A model generated the notes under the pieces. It worked only from the letters and a program-made list of their open reading frames with translations. It did not search any database and was not told the origin of the DNA. The translations under genes were made by a program, and so were the position numbers. 64,000 bases of DNA from Stutzerimonas stutzeri (lineage in GTDB: Bacteria; Pseudomonadota; Gammaproteobacteria; Pseudomonadales; Pseudomonadaceae). The stretch is taken from positions 1-64,000 of the forward strand of contig DDVX01000004.1 of the NCBI GenBank assembly GCA_002345575.1, in the 5' to 3' direction. Below are positions 51,866 through 60,359 of this stretch, in pieces (position 1 is the stretch's first letter; every line of letters starts with the position of its first letter).

Positions 51866-54607
51866 ATGGACTACATCACTAAGAAAATTGGCGAAAAGTC
51901 AGAGCTAAATGCATTCACTGCTAACTACCGCGACGCAGCAACACAAGAACAGTCTCGCCTAGAATATGTACTGACGCTAATACTCGCATATCTCTGGAAC
52001 AAAAACATATCGCGGATAGACGACGAAGCAAGACACAGCTGCTTCCAAGGAATAGCCAGACCTTCAATTGGTAGCATAATAAGCATCTCAAGAACCCTCG
52101 ACGTTCACGGAGAGATCTACGGAGATAAAAAACTTAAAGCCTTCAGAGAAAGCATCAATAAGTATCCAAGCATTAGAAATGAACTAATAGGCCACGGATT
52201 TTCTTTCGAAGATAACTCAGAGAATTTATACAATATATTCTCACAGCTATACAGAGCGATAAATCAAGAGGGGCCGCAGTTCTTAAGCGACGAAGCCGAC
52301 ATTATAAATATCCTCACAACAGATAGTGTAGCATCCAAAGGCATACTCTATAAGTCTAATGGGGAATACTCTCCATGCTCGATCTCAAGAAATACTGCTG
52401 AGCTTACAGATAAATCAATATACCTCCGGTATGATGGTGGGTATTATCAGATATCGCCATTTATAAAAATACATGAAATTGACGAGTTCTACACATACTC
52501 ATTTATTGAAGATAAACTTGCCTCAAGGTCGGTATTTAATCAGCTAATAAAAACCGGCAGAAAGTATTTCACTGTAGACGAACTTATTAGTGCCGGCCTG
52601 GAAATTGATGAAGCCAGAGTAAAGGCGCCCAACGGAATAATAATTAATAGCTTTGAAAATAATTACAAAAAATACATAAACACTTCGATTGTAAAAAAGC
52701 TAGTACGCTTCCTCAAAGAGAACACATCCACTGTTTTCTCAACAGTATGGGGGCATGGTGGCGTTGGGAAAACGGCCTCGATACAACGAGTATGTGAGGT
52801 ATTGCTAAGCGAAGATAATAAAGCATTTGATTATATTGTTTTTGTTTCAGCAAAAGATCGAAAATTCAATTATCACAAAGGCGTCATTGAGAAAATCACA
52901 GGCGGCGTTGACTCTTACGATTCAGCCATTAGATATATTAACAACATAGCATTCAGTAAAGACAACTCAGACCCCAGCGAAATAGTTAATTTCCAAGGAA
53001 AAATGCTGATAATTCTAGATGACTATGAAACTTTCAATTCTGCTGAGAAAGAGAAACTTCTCGAATTCATAAAGTCACTTAATATATTACATCACAAAGT
53101 AGTCATAACAACGCGCTCAGCCAGCAACATTACTGGCGAAGAAATTGAGGTTGAGGAGCTTTCACCAGAAGAGTCGCTATCTTTCTTCGATAGCGTGCTA
53201 GAAAATGAGCTATCTATAGATACATCTTTATACAAAAACGGAAAGGACATTTGCACACTTACTAAATCGATCCATTCCCTAACAAGCGGTAGACCTCTGT
53301 TTATTTTCCAAAGCGCGCTAATTTATGGCGAAAGCGGCTCGATCTCCGCAATGCTCGACTCCAACGTAAACAACGGAAAGAATGCTATAGAGTTTCTTTA
53401 TGGGCGAATAATTGAGTATCTCTCGGTAAATGCAAGAAGAGTTTTCGGCGCAATGGGATTGCTAACATCAGACGGAGATCTCAGCAACCTACTAACAAAG
53501 CTTCAGTACATTCTTAACATGGAGAAGGATGAGCATAGCTTTGAAAAGGCGATCAAAGAATTAGCGAAGCTAAAGATAATTACTGTAATAGACGCTAAGT
53601 ATTTCAAGGTTTATTCGAGTGAAATTGTTTCACTGATGAAACAGTCATTTCACGATGATGGCTCTATCACAAGCCGACTCCAAGTGGTCGGTAGAGATAA
53701 ATATTTAGACAACGATCTTTCACTACTTGATGATGCAGACAATTCTCGCATCACAAGAAAGCCTAGCGAAGTGAAACAAAAATACCGGGCAATTATCTCA
53801 AGGAACGCAACCCCCACAGAAATAAAAATTCAAGCAGTGATAAATCTGGCCCAATACCTTGTCGAAGATAACGGAAGCTATGATGAAGGAATAACCGTCC
53901 TAGAGGAACACCAACACTTATACAACACAGCTCCACAGTTTGTTAAAACATATTCAACATATCTATGGCGGGGAGATGTTACTGAAAAAACGAAAGCAAT
54001 CGATCTGGTAAAAAACCTATTAAGAATTGATAGCTTCTCTGAGGACAATGAAAAGCTAGACTTTCTCTGCGTATTAATGAGATATGAGGCAACATTGTTA
54101 ATTGATGCTCGGGAGGAGCTAAAAGATAACTTCAGGCTTAAGGAGATTACAAAGCCTGAGTATGATAGAGCATTTGCAGATCAACGCCAGGCGTTTTATA
54201 GAATATATAACTACCCAGGGCTAGATATTTTTGAATATATAAAAACAAGCAAGCTCGAAAATCTTGAGCACGACATAAAGGTAAAAACGTTAAATGGCTT
54301 GTCGTATTTTATTGAGATATGCCTGCGCCGACGAAAATTTGATGACATTGACCAAGCCTTAATATACGTTTTTAACCAGCTAAAATACAACTATCACGAC
54401 ATCTTCAAAAGAAAAGTTGACCGAATAAATCGCGCTCGCGGAACGAACAAAAAAGATTATGACAACTATATTGTCCGAGGCAGCATCGGCGATAGATTCG
54501 AAGCCGCAAGAAAAAGTACAGAAAGAAATAAAAAATCCGGGTCGTTTGGAGAGTTATTGTCCGCAGCAATTAACGAATCTGATAGTAAAAAATTAAACAC
54601 CTTGTAA
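51866..54607 (+). CDS. HEPN-STAND NTPase, candidate antiphage defence protein
   Basis: A 913-residue protein, AT-rich and with codon use unlike its neighbours, hence recently transferred. Residues about 25-135 are helical and contain R104-N105-x4-H110 (IRNELIGHGF), the HEPN RNase motif. A middle domain (about 150-255) is unassigned. A STAND NTPase core of NB-ARC type follows: Walker A GHGGVGKT (296-303), Walker B MLIILDDYE (380-388) and sensor ITTRS (414-418). From about 620 to the end it is all helical, probably TPR-like repeats that sense a trigger. The order effector-NTPase-sensor is that of Avs/bNACHT-type immune proteins, but I do not recognise a named family. Confidence 0.8.
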   Translation: MDYITKKIGEKSELNAFTANYRDAATQEQSRLEYVLTLILAYLWNKNISRIDDEARHSCFQGIARPSIGSIISISRTLDVHGEIYGDKKLKAFRESINKYPSIRNELIGHGFSFEDNSENLYNIFSQLYRAINQEGPQFLSDEADIINILTTDSVASKGILYKSNGEYSPCSISRNTAELTDKSIYLRYDGGYYQISPFIKIHEIDEFYTYSFIEDKLASRSVFNQLIKTGRKYFTVDELISAGLEIDEARVKAPNGIIINSFENNYKKYINTSIVKKLVRFLKENTSTVFSTVWGHGGVGKTASIQRVCEVLLSEDNKAFDYIVFVSAKDRKFNYHKGVIEKITGGVDSYDSAIRYINNIAFSKDNSDPSEIVNFQGKMLIILDDYETFNSAEKEKLLEFIKSLNILHHKVVITTRSASNITGEEIEVEELSPEESLSFFDSVLENELSIDTSLYKNGKDICTLTKSIHSLTSGRPLFIFQSALIYGESGSISAMLDSNVNNGKNAIEFLYGRIIEYLSVNARRVFGAMGLLTSDGDLSNLLTKLQYILNMEKDEHSFEKAIKELAKLKIITVIDAKYFKVYSSEIVSLMKQSFHDDGSITSRLQVVGRDKYLDNDLSLLDDADNSRITRKPSEVKQKYRAIISRNATPTEIKIQAVINLAQYLVEDNGSYDEGITVLEEHQHLYNTAPQFVKTYSTYLWRGDVTEKTKAIDLVKNLLRIDSFSEDNEKLDFLCVLMRYEATLLIDAREELKDNFRLKEITKPEYDRAFADQRQAFYRIYNYPGLDIFEYIKTSKLENLEHDIKVKTLNGLSYFIEICLRRRKFDDIDQALIYVFNQLKYNYHDIFKRKVDRINRARGTNKKDYDNYIVRGSIGDRFEAARKSTERNKKSGSFGELLSAAINESDSKKLNTL

Positions 54608-54965
54608 ACTCTGCCACGCATGAAAAATGGGCAATAACATCTATTAAAGAGGTGGAGCGAATTACTTGACTAATCAAGAATTACTCATCCCTTATTTTAT
54701 TGATTTTGACGACTAGGATTGGCCCTGCGGAACGGAAGTGCCTAACCGTCTGAGTAGACAGACAGCAGTACTGAAGCAGGCTCCGCACGATGGAAGAGGA
54801 ACCTGACCGTTTCGCAGTACAAAAAACAGTACGCTGGCAGTACAGTGCCCAGCTTCCACAGATTTCGCTCAATTGCGCTTAACCCGCTCTACGACGCTAC
54901 TTTCAGCTAACTGTACCTGCGCTAAGCTACGCACGATTTCACTGAGCTTGCAGCATTTCCAGGCA
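54608..54965. other. Non-coding right end of the island
   Basis: No convincing gene. Between the STAND gene and attR lie four copies of CAGTAC (54766, 54815, 54827, 54838), the last three spaced 12 and 11 bp apart. They may be arm sites of a lost integrase or excisionase. A short minus-strand frame (54681-54872) has no recognisable content. Confidence 0.5.
54815..54843. repeat. CAGTAC repeats spaced one helical turn apart
   Basis: CAGTAC at 54815-54820, 54827-54832 and 54838-54843 with a fourth at 54766-54771, about 120-200 bp inside attR. Their regular spacing suggests a protein array such as integrase arm or Xis binding sites. Confidence 0.55.
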
Positions 54966-55025
54966 ACTCATAATCCTTTTGTCCACGGTTCGAGTCCGTG
55001 TGGGCCCACCACCTTCAAAGCCGCG
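54966..55025 (+). other. attR: second copy of the tRNA attachment repeat
   Basis: Sixty bases identical to 47135-47194 except T for G at 54980. The 5' half of the tRNA is absent (preceding bases AGGCA do not match), so this is not a functional tRNA. A diverged copy of the tRNA terminator follows (to 55039). Chromosomal DNA resumes after it. Confidence 0.9.
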
Positions 55026-55095
55026 TACAACGCGGCTTTTTTGTTCCTTTTTGCCAAGCCTATGAATGCTGAATTAGGCATTGAACATCAAAGTC

Positions 55096-55099
55096 TCAC
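55096..55099 (+). repeat. IS target duplication, left copy (TCAC)
   Basis: TCAC directly before the left end GGTAATCC of the insertion sequence matches TCAC at 56297-56300 directly after its right end. Four bases is the duplication size of the IS407 group. Confidence 0.85.
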
Positions 55100-55138
55100 G
55101 GTAATCCACCCATTTTTAGTACTCACCAGAAGTAGAGG

Positions 55139-55966
55139 TCAGGCCGCGAGGGCCAACTTCTGTTTGGGGGTGATGCCTCCCAGGGCCATATTTGGTCGCT
55201 CATGATTGTATGTCCAGATCCATCGTGTGGCGTGTTCTTGCACCTCAGCGATGGACTCGAACAGGTAATGCCCCAGCCAGTCGTAACGTACCGTGCGGTT
55301 GTAGCGTTCGACGTAGGCATTCTGCTGGGGATTGCCGGGCTGGATATGTTCTAGGCGGATGCCATGCTTCTCTGCCCACAGCACAAGCTTGCTGCTGATG
55401 TATTCCGGGCCGTTGTCACTGCGAATCGACCGGGGTTTGCCACGCCATTCGATCACCTGATCCAGCGCACGCACCACCCGCTCTGCTGGCAGTGATAGGT
55501 CTATATCCATGGCCAGGGCTTCGCGGTTGAAGTCGTCGATCAGGTTAAACAGGCGGAAGCTGCGACCGTCTGCCAGTTGGTCATGCATGAAGTCCATCGA
55601 CCAACAGTGATTGATCGCCTCCGGCACAGCCAGAGACTCGGGCTTCTCACGCACGATGCGTTTGCGCGGCTTGATTCGCAGGTTCAGCTCCAGCTCGCGA
55701 TAAATCCGGTACACCCGCTTGTGATTCCAGCGGTGGCCTTTCACGTTGCGCAAATACAGGAAGCACAGGCCGAAACCCCAGTTGCGCTGGTTGTGCGTAA
55801 GCCGGATCAGGTGGTCGGCGATCTCGGCATTTTCCGAGGACAACCGTGGCTGGTCGCGATAGCAGGTGACGCTAACCCCGAAGGCCTGGCATGCCAGCTT
55901 GATGCTAGCTCGACCAGAGCGAACTGCACGCTGCGCCATCTCTCGCCGCCGAGATGGCTTCACCAC
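55139..55966 (-). CDS. IS407-group transposase, OrfB (DDE integrase domain)
   Basis: A 275-residue rve-type catalytic subunit. The DDE triad is visible in WSMDFMHDQL, SDNGPEYIS and NPQQNAYVERYN. It starts in the -1 frame relative to orfA and is normally made as an OrfAB fusion by frameshifting at AAAAAAG (minus strand, 55972-55966). The GTG at 55966 is only the formal start. Intact. Confidence 0.93.
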   Translation of the reverse strand: MVKPSRRREMAQRAVRSGRASIKLACQAFGVSVTCYRDQPRLSSENAEIADHLIRLTHNQRNWGFGLCFLYLRNVKGHRWNHKRVYRIYRELELNLRIKPRKRIVREKPESLAVPEAINHCWSMDFMHDQLADGRSFRLFNLIDDFNREALAMDIDLSLPAERVVRALDQVIEWRGKPRSIRSDNGPEYISSKLVLWAEKHGIRLEHIQPGNPQQNAYVERYNRTVRYDWLGHYLFESIAEVQEHATRWIWTYNHERPNMALGGITPKQKLALAA

Positions 55967-56226
55967 TTTTTTGCCATCGCTTCCTGGATGATCTCGGCCT
56001 TCAGGCGCTCTTCGGCGTACATCTTCTTGAGGCGACGGTTCTCATCCTCCAGTTCGCGTAGCCGGGCCATCAATGAAGCGTCCATGCCACCGAACTTGGC
56101 GCGCCACTTGTAGAAGGTTGCCGAACTGATGCCATGCTCGCGGCAAAGCTCAGGGACTGGGCTGCCGGCTTCGGCCTGCTTGAGGATAGCGATGATCTGG
56201 CTGTCCGAAAAACGCGATGTCTTCAC
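55960..56226 (-). CDS. IS407-group transposase, OrfA (HTH)
   Basis: An 88-residue DNA-binding subunit of the IS3-family transposase, with SDSQIIAILKQAEAG and CREHGISSATFYKWRAKFGG as helix-turn-helix and a leucine-zipper-like tail (LRELEDENRRLKKMY). It ends MAKKW at the slippery run in the overlap with orfB. Confidence 0.93.
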   Translation of the reverse strand: MKTSRFSDSQIIAILKQAEAGSPVPELCREHGISSATFYKWRAKFGGMDASLMARLRELEDENRRLKKMYAEERLKAEIIQEAMAKKW

Positions 56227-56296
56227 GCAAAATTTCCTTGATCCGATTAGGAGAAAATTCTACTTCTGACGAGTACTGATTTCAGGGGGGATTACC

Positions 56297-56300
56297 TCAC
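56297..56300 (+). repeat. IS target duplication, right copy (TCAC)
   Basis: TCAC directly after the right inverted repeat, equal to 55096-55099. The sequence to 56471 beyond it has no gene; if the IS and one TCAC are removed, a 26-codon frame joins across the site (from 55062), but it has no known product. Confidence 0.85.
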
Positions 56301-56471
56301 CAATCAGCTCAGGGCCTTCTCGACCCCACGCACCTCTGCCTAGCTCGGCGTTCGTTATAGAAATTCTTTTTACTGTGCTGAGGCTGACCAGGTAGAAAAT
56401 TTTTCGTGCGGGTAGCGCTTTAGCCCCGCCAAGCTAGCCTTCCAATCTGTCGGGGCCGCAGGGTGCTTATC

Positions 56472-56873
56472 ATGCAATCAATCAAAAACTGTCTTCTGGC
56501 ATCCGCTATTACGCTGTTCAGCCTGGGCGCAAGTGCGACGGAGAACAGCTACAGCGAAGCCTATGGCGAGTGTATGGATGCCTCGAATGGCGTGACGCTG
56601 AATATGCTCGACTGCATCGACAGTGAGTTGAAAAGGCAGGACGCGCGCCTGAACCAGAGCTACAAGGCGGCCATGGAGGGGCTGACGGCTGAGCAGCAAA
56701 GGCAGCTGCGTGATGCGCAGCGTCTATGGATCAAGTTCAGGGACGCCGACTGCGCTCTGCTCAGCGACCTCACGGGCGGCACCATTGATAGCCTCAACAG
56801 CGCCTCGTGCCTGCTGGACAGGACTGGCAGGCGTGCCGATGACCTCGCCTGGCTCGCCGCGCCAGGCTTGTAA
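56472..56873 (+). CDS. LprI/DUF1311-family periplasmic protein, chromosomal copy
   Basis: A 133-residue exported protein: signal peptide about 1-22 (ending GASA), then the same cysteine framework and RDAQRLWIKFRDADC tract as the island protein at 50400-50801, to which it is clearly paralogous. A lysozyme-inhibitor-like role in the periplasm is inferred from the family. ATG at 56472 gives the same length as the paralogue. Convergent with the PhnD-like gene. Confidence 0.82.
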   Translation: MQSIKNCLLASAITLFSLGASATENSYSEAYGECMDASNGVTLNMLDCIDSELKRQDARLNQSYKAAMEGLTAEQQRQLRDAQRLWIKFRDADCALLSDLTGGTIDSLNSASCLLDRTGRRADDLAWLAAPGL

Positions 56874-56896
56874 GCTGCGCTGCTTTAGTACCAAGC

Positions 56897-57766
56897 TCAA
56901 GGTCTTTGGCTATTTATCAACCGCAGCAACGGCGCATATTCAGCATGACTAACCGGCGCAAGGCCCGAGGCGTGCTGCAGGTTCAGGAACTCGGCAAGGC
57001 CCTGCGGATTGGTGAGCAGCGCCTGGCGAACCCTTTCCTTCAGTTGCGGGCAGATGCGGGCGCTGAAGACGTAGGGGTCGTAGTAGATCGGCTCCGACTG
57101 CCACAGCACCTTGAGCGTATCGCGTTCCATTAGGTCTTCATTCAGGTAGGCGTCGGCGCGCACGCTGGCGATAAAGGCTGCATCCACTTTCCCTTCCAGC
57201 AGGGCATTCAGAGATTTGTCGTGGGAGCCGCTGTAGCTCACTGCGCTGAAGAACTGATCCAGCGGCAAACCGGTCTGGGCCGAGAATTCGGTATTAGGCA
57301 CCAGGCTGCCTGAGGTGCTGGCCGGGTCGCTCAGGGCGACACTTGCGCCACGCAATTCATCCAGATCGCTGGCGCCGTCACGGCGCACCATCAACAGTGC
57401 CCGGTAATGGTGGCCAGCCGGGGTGAAGTGCCCCTGGCTGATGGTGAGGCTCGCGAAGGGTTCGATTCCGGGCTCTCGCAGATGGGCCTGTATATAGGAG
57501 GCCGGGCCTAGCCAGGCGATATCCACCCCGCCGGAAACGATCGCATCGATCACGCTCTCGTAGGATGAAACCGCAACCATATCCACCGGCATCTTGAGCT
57601 CGGTGCTCAGCCGATCCAGGAGCGGCTGGTACTCACGCATCGTCACTTGCATGCTTTTTTTGGGGATCACGGCCAGGCGCAGGCTGATCTGAGTGCATTC
57701 GGCCATTGCCGCCAGCGGCAGTAGCAACGTGCAGATCAGGCCTGCCACTGAGCTTACGAAACGCAT
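56897..57766 (-). CDS. PhnD-type periplasmic binding protein
   Basis: A 289-residue protein of the phosphate/phosphite/phosphonate binding-protein family: signal peptide about 1-22, then LRLAVIPKKSMQVTMREYQPLL, GGVDIAWLGPASYIQA and VALSDPASTSGSLVPN. No ABC permease or ATPase gene is near. Its start overlaps the end of the GGDEF-EAL gene by 13 bases, so it is probably the ligand-sensing partner of that protein rather than a transport component. Confidence 0.85.
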   Translation of the reverse strand: MRFVSSVAGLICTLLLPLAAMAECTQISLRLAVIPKKSMQVTMREYQPLLDRLSTELKMPVDMVAVSSYESVIDAIVSGGVDIAWLGPASYIQAHLREPGIEPFASLTISQGHFTPAGHHYRALLMVRRDGASDLDELRGASVALSDPASTSGSLVPNTEFSAQTGLPLDQFFSAVSYSGSHDKSLNALLEGKVDAAFIASVRADAYLNEDLMERDTLKVLWQSEPIYYDPYVFSARICPQLKERVRQALLTNPQGLAEFLNLQHASGLAPVSHAEYAPLLRLINSQRP

Positions 57767-60075
57767 GCTGTTTCCGCCGCGCCGGCGTATGGGGAATATG
57801 GGCCAAGCTGCTCTGCAGGCAGCGGGCGGCTGAAGTGGTAGCCCTGGGCGATGTCACAGCCGGACAGTTTGAGGTAGACCAGCTGCTCGCGCGTTTCTAC
57901 GCCTTCGGCGACCACTTCCAGGCCTAGGCGCTTGGCCAGGATGATGGTGGACGTGACGATCGGGTTGTCGTCGTAGCTGTTGGACAGCGGGGCGATTAGT
58001 GCCCGGTCGATCTTCAGTTGGCTGAGCGGCAGGGCATGGAGGTGGGCGAACCCCGCATAGCCCTGACCGAAATCATCGAGGCTGATGTACATGCCGGCGC
58101 TGCGCAAACGCTGCAGATGCTCGATGGCCAAACCTTCGGCATCCACCGCAAAGGTTTCGGTAATTTCCAGTTCCAAGCAGTGGAAATCGAGATCGCGCTG
58201 GCCCATTTCACTCAGCAGGCGCTCGCTGAAATCGGCTTGGCGCAATTGCAAAGTCGAGATGTTCACTGCCATCCGCGTCGAACAACCTTGCGCCTGCCAG
58301 CGCTGCAATTCTTCAAGGGCAAGGCGCAGGACTTCCCAGCCGAGCGCGACGATAAAGCCGCAGCGCTCAGCCAGGGCAATGAAACGATCCGGGTAGAGCA
58401 AGCCGAATTGCGGATGCTGCCAGCGCACCAGAGCCTCGTAGCCGACCACCTGCATCGTCTCCAGACGAATCTGTGGCTGGTAGTGCAACACGAACTGGCG
58501 ATCGTTCAAGGCAGCGCCCAGCGCCTGCTCCAGAGCGAACTCCTCGACATCCGACAGGTTCAGGGAGGGGTCGAAGAAACGGTACTGGCCACGCCCCGAC
58601 TGCTTTGCCGAATACATCGCCGCATCGGCATGGCGGATCAGGTCATCGATTTCCTGCCCGTCCCGCGGGCAGATGCTTACGCCGATGCTCGGGCTGGTAT
58701 TGACCTCATGCTCGTCGAGTGAATACACCGTCGAAAGCTTCTCAACCAGCGCGCGCACCCAGGTGTCGATCTGCTCCTCCGTGCGGTCGCCGGCCAGCAA
58801 CACCACGAATTCATCCCCACCGAAGCGAGCCGCCTGATCATCGGGTCCCAGCGCACGACTGATGCGGCCGGCCACCGCCTGTAGCAGCAGGTCGCCGACC
58901 CTGTGCCCGAGGGAGTCGTTGATCGACTTGAAGCGGTCCATGTCGATAAACAGGATCGCCATCAGGCGCCGCAAGTTGCGCTGCCGCGCAAGCGAGGCCG
59001 TTGCGTTTTCCATGAACTGCCGACGGTTATGCAGCCCGCTCAAATGATCCGTCGCGGCGGCATGGCTGCTACGACGATGCTCGTCCTCCAGTCTGTCGAT
59101 CAGCTCCTGATTGACGTGATGCGCCTGCTCCAGTGCGAGAAATGCCTCCTGACGCCGGTGCAACACACGCAGCACCCAGAACATGCAGCCGAGGATGAGC
59201 ACGGTCATGCCCAGGTTCATCCAAAACTGTCGTCCATGGGTGAGCCGCTGGGACCTGAGGATTTCATCGTTCTGCTGGCTGACCACCACACTGAAGCCGC
59301 GCTCGCGGACGCGGCTGTACAGGCTCTGATACTCCCGGCCGCCGCTGTAGTGCGTCGTCTTTCCGCTGCTCTGCTCGCCTTCCGGCAGACCGTGGCTCAA
59401 GCGCGTGCCCGTCACCATCACGCCGCTGTCACTGACGTGCAGCCGCTCATGGTCGCCACTGTCCAGCAATCGCACCAGGCCGCTGCTGCCCAGATCGGTG
59501 TTCTGGAACAGTACCGCCAGATAGCCGATATCCAGCTGTACCTGCAGAATGCTTTCCAGCGCCCCGGTAGCCGGGTTGCTCAGCAGCAGGAGAAAAGGCA
59601 GGCGCCAGTTGGGTGACGAGGCATCCTGGGCAAGCAGCCTAGGCAGATAGGGTTTTGGGCCATAAAGCGCCCGGTGCTCGTGTAACTCCAGCAACCACTG
59701 CTCGGGCAATTGCCGGATCTCATCCGAATGGCTGGACGACAGCAGCAGACCCGTCGCGTCGTACAGGCTGATGCGCTTGAGGACCGGGTCTTCGGCCAGC
59801 ATCCGTATCATGCTGCGGCCATCGAGGCTCAGGCCGCCCACCTCACCCTGAGTGATCCGGCCAATGACCTGGGCACGGTCAACCAGCTGCCGCAGGTTTT
59901 CGGCAGTGATACTCGCCAAATTGAGATGCTCGGCCGCCTTGGCCTCCAGCGCCTCCTTGCGTGATGTCGCCTCCTGCTGCACATGCAGGCCCCACAGAAA
60001 AACCAGCGTAGCCATGCAGAGCGTCAGCAACGATATCTGGGGGAGCCTGGGTGAGGACAAAAACCGCTGGTTCAC
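57754..60075 (-). CDS. GGDEF-EAL protein with periplasmic sensor domain
   Basis: A 773-residue inner-membrane c-di-GMP enzyme. Two transmembrane helices (about 12-31 and 284-303) frame a large periplasmic domain of dCache type. The GGDEF domain has RFGGDEFVV (418-426) and the EAL domain YEALVRWQHP; its second motif reads DDFGQGYAGF instead of the usual DDFGTGYS. Start is a GTG at 60075 with GAGAGGAC six bases upstream. Overlaps and is followed by the PhnD-like gene, suggesting a ligand-controlled signalling pair. Confidence 0.9.
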   Translation of the reverse strand: MNQRFLSSPRLPQISLLTLCMATLVFLWGLHVQQEATSRKEALEAKAAEHLNLASITAENLRQLVDRAQVIGRITQGEVGGLSLDGRSMIRMLAEDPVLKRISLYDATGLLLSSSHSDEIRQLPEQWLLELHEHRALYGPKPYLPRLLAQDASSPNWRLPFLLLLSNPATGALESILQVQLDIGYLAVLFQNTDLGSSGLVRLLDSGDHERLHVSDSGVMVTGTRLSHGLPEGEQSSGKTTHYSGGREYQSLYSRVRERGFSVVVSQQNDEILRSQRLTHGRQFWMNLGMTVLILGCMFWVLRVLHRRQEAFLALEQAHHVNQELIDRLEDEHRRSSHAAATDHLSGLHNRRQFMENATASLARQRNLRRLMAILFIDMDRFKSINDSLGHRVGDLLLQAVAGRISRALGPDDQAARFGGDEFVVLLAGDRTEEQIDTWVRALVEKLSTVYSLDEHEVNTSPSIGVSICPRDGQEIDDLIRHADAAMYSAKQSGRGQYRFFDPSLNLSDVEEFALEQALGAALNDRQFVLHYQPQIRLETMQVVGYEALVRWQHPQFGLLYPDRFIALAERCGFIVALGWEVLRLALEELQRWQAQGCSTRMAVNISTLQLRQADFSERLLSEMGQRDLDFHCLELEITETFAVDAEGLAIEHLQRLRSAGMYISLDDFGQGYAGFAHLHALPLSQLKIDRALIAPLSNSYDDNPIVTSTIILAKRLGLEVVAEGVETREQLVYLKLSGCDIAQGYHFSRPLPAEQLGPYSPYAGAAETACVS

Positions 60076-60359
60076 TTGATGTCCTCTCAGTCACTGAATG
60101 ATGGCAAATTAATGCCGCCACATGACAGGCCGATGACAGGCCAACCTGCACTCGGCTGGCTGCTCATGGTCGATGGTGTGCTGAACGGCTTCGGCCACAC
60201 CGGTACATGGCTCGGCTACCAATATGCGGATGTTCTACCGGACGTCCTCACCCAAGGGCCTTGGTACCGGCTTCCGACCGGCACTTGCTTGCCCCAAGGT
60301 ACCGCGGCCGACTCGTTGGCCCGACCCTTGCACGAAGCGGTAACCCCTGAAATCTCCTA

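Larger units (their letters stand above)
47135..55025 (+). mobile_element. Integrase-less genomic island in a tRNA gene, defence-like cargo
   Basis: Bounded by attL (47135-47194) and attR (54966-55025), 7831 bp from repeat to repeat. Cargo: a winged-helix remnant, an XRE regulator, hipBA, a NERD nuclease, an LprI-like protein, an Mrr-type endonuclease and a HEPN-STAND NTPase. No recombinase, excisionase or replication gene is visible at either end, so the element is either decayed or mobilised in trans. The last 3 kb is markedly AT-rich. Confidence 0.85.
55100..56296 (-). mobile_element. IS3-family insertion sequence, IS407 group
   Basis: A complete 1197-bp element. The ends are imperfect inverted repeats starting GGTAATCC and continuing to AGTACTCACCAGAAGTAGA on the left and AGTACTCGTCAGAAGTAGA on the right (read inwards). 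It carries orfA and orfB on the minus strand with an A6G slippery site in their overlap, and is flanked by TCAC duplications. Protein similarity is to IS407/IS1400-type transposases. No specific IS name is assigned. Confidence 0.92.

Noticed and set aside
54815..54843. A short CRISPR-like array
   Set aside because: Repeat unit of 6 bp and spacers of 5-6 bp are far too short. No CRISPR array or cas gene was seen in the window.
54681..54872. A 63-codon minus-strand frame near attR
   Set aside because: Not preceded by a ribosome site and without recognisable content; it covers the CAGTAC repeats, which argue for a non-coding role.
54966..55010. A second tRNA gene
   Set aside because: Only the 3' part from the anticodon loop is present; the acceptor 5' strand and D-arm are missing, so it is an attachment-site copy.
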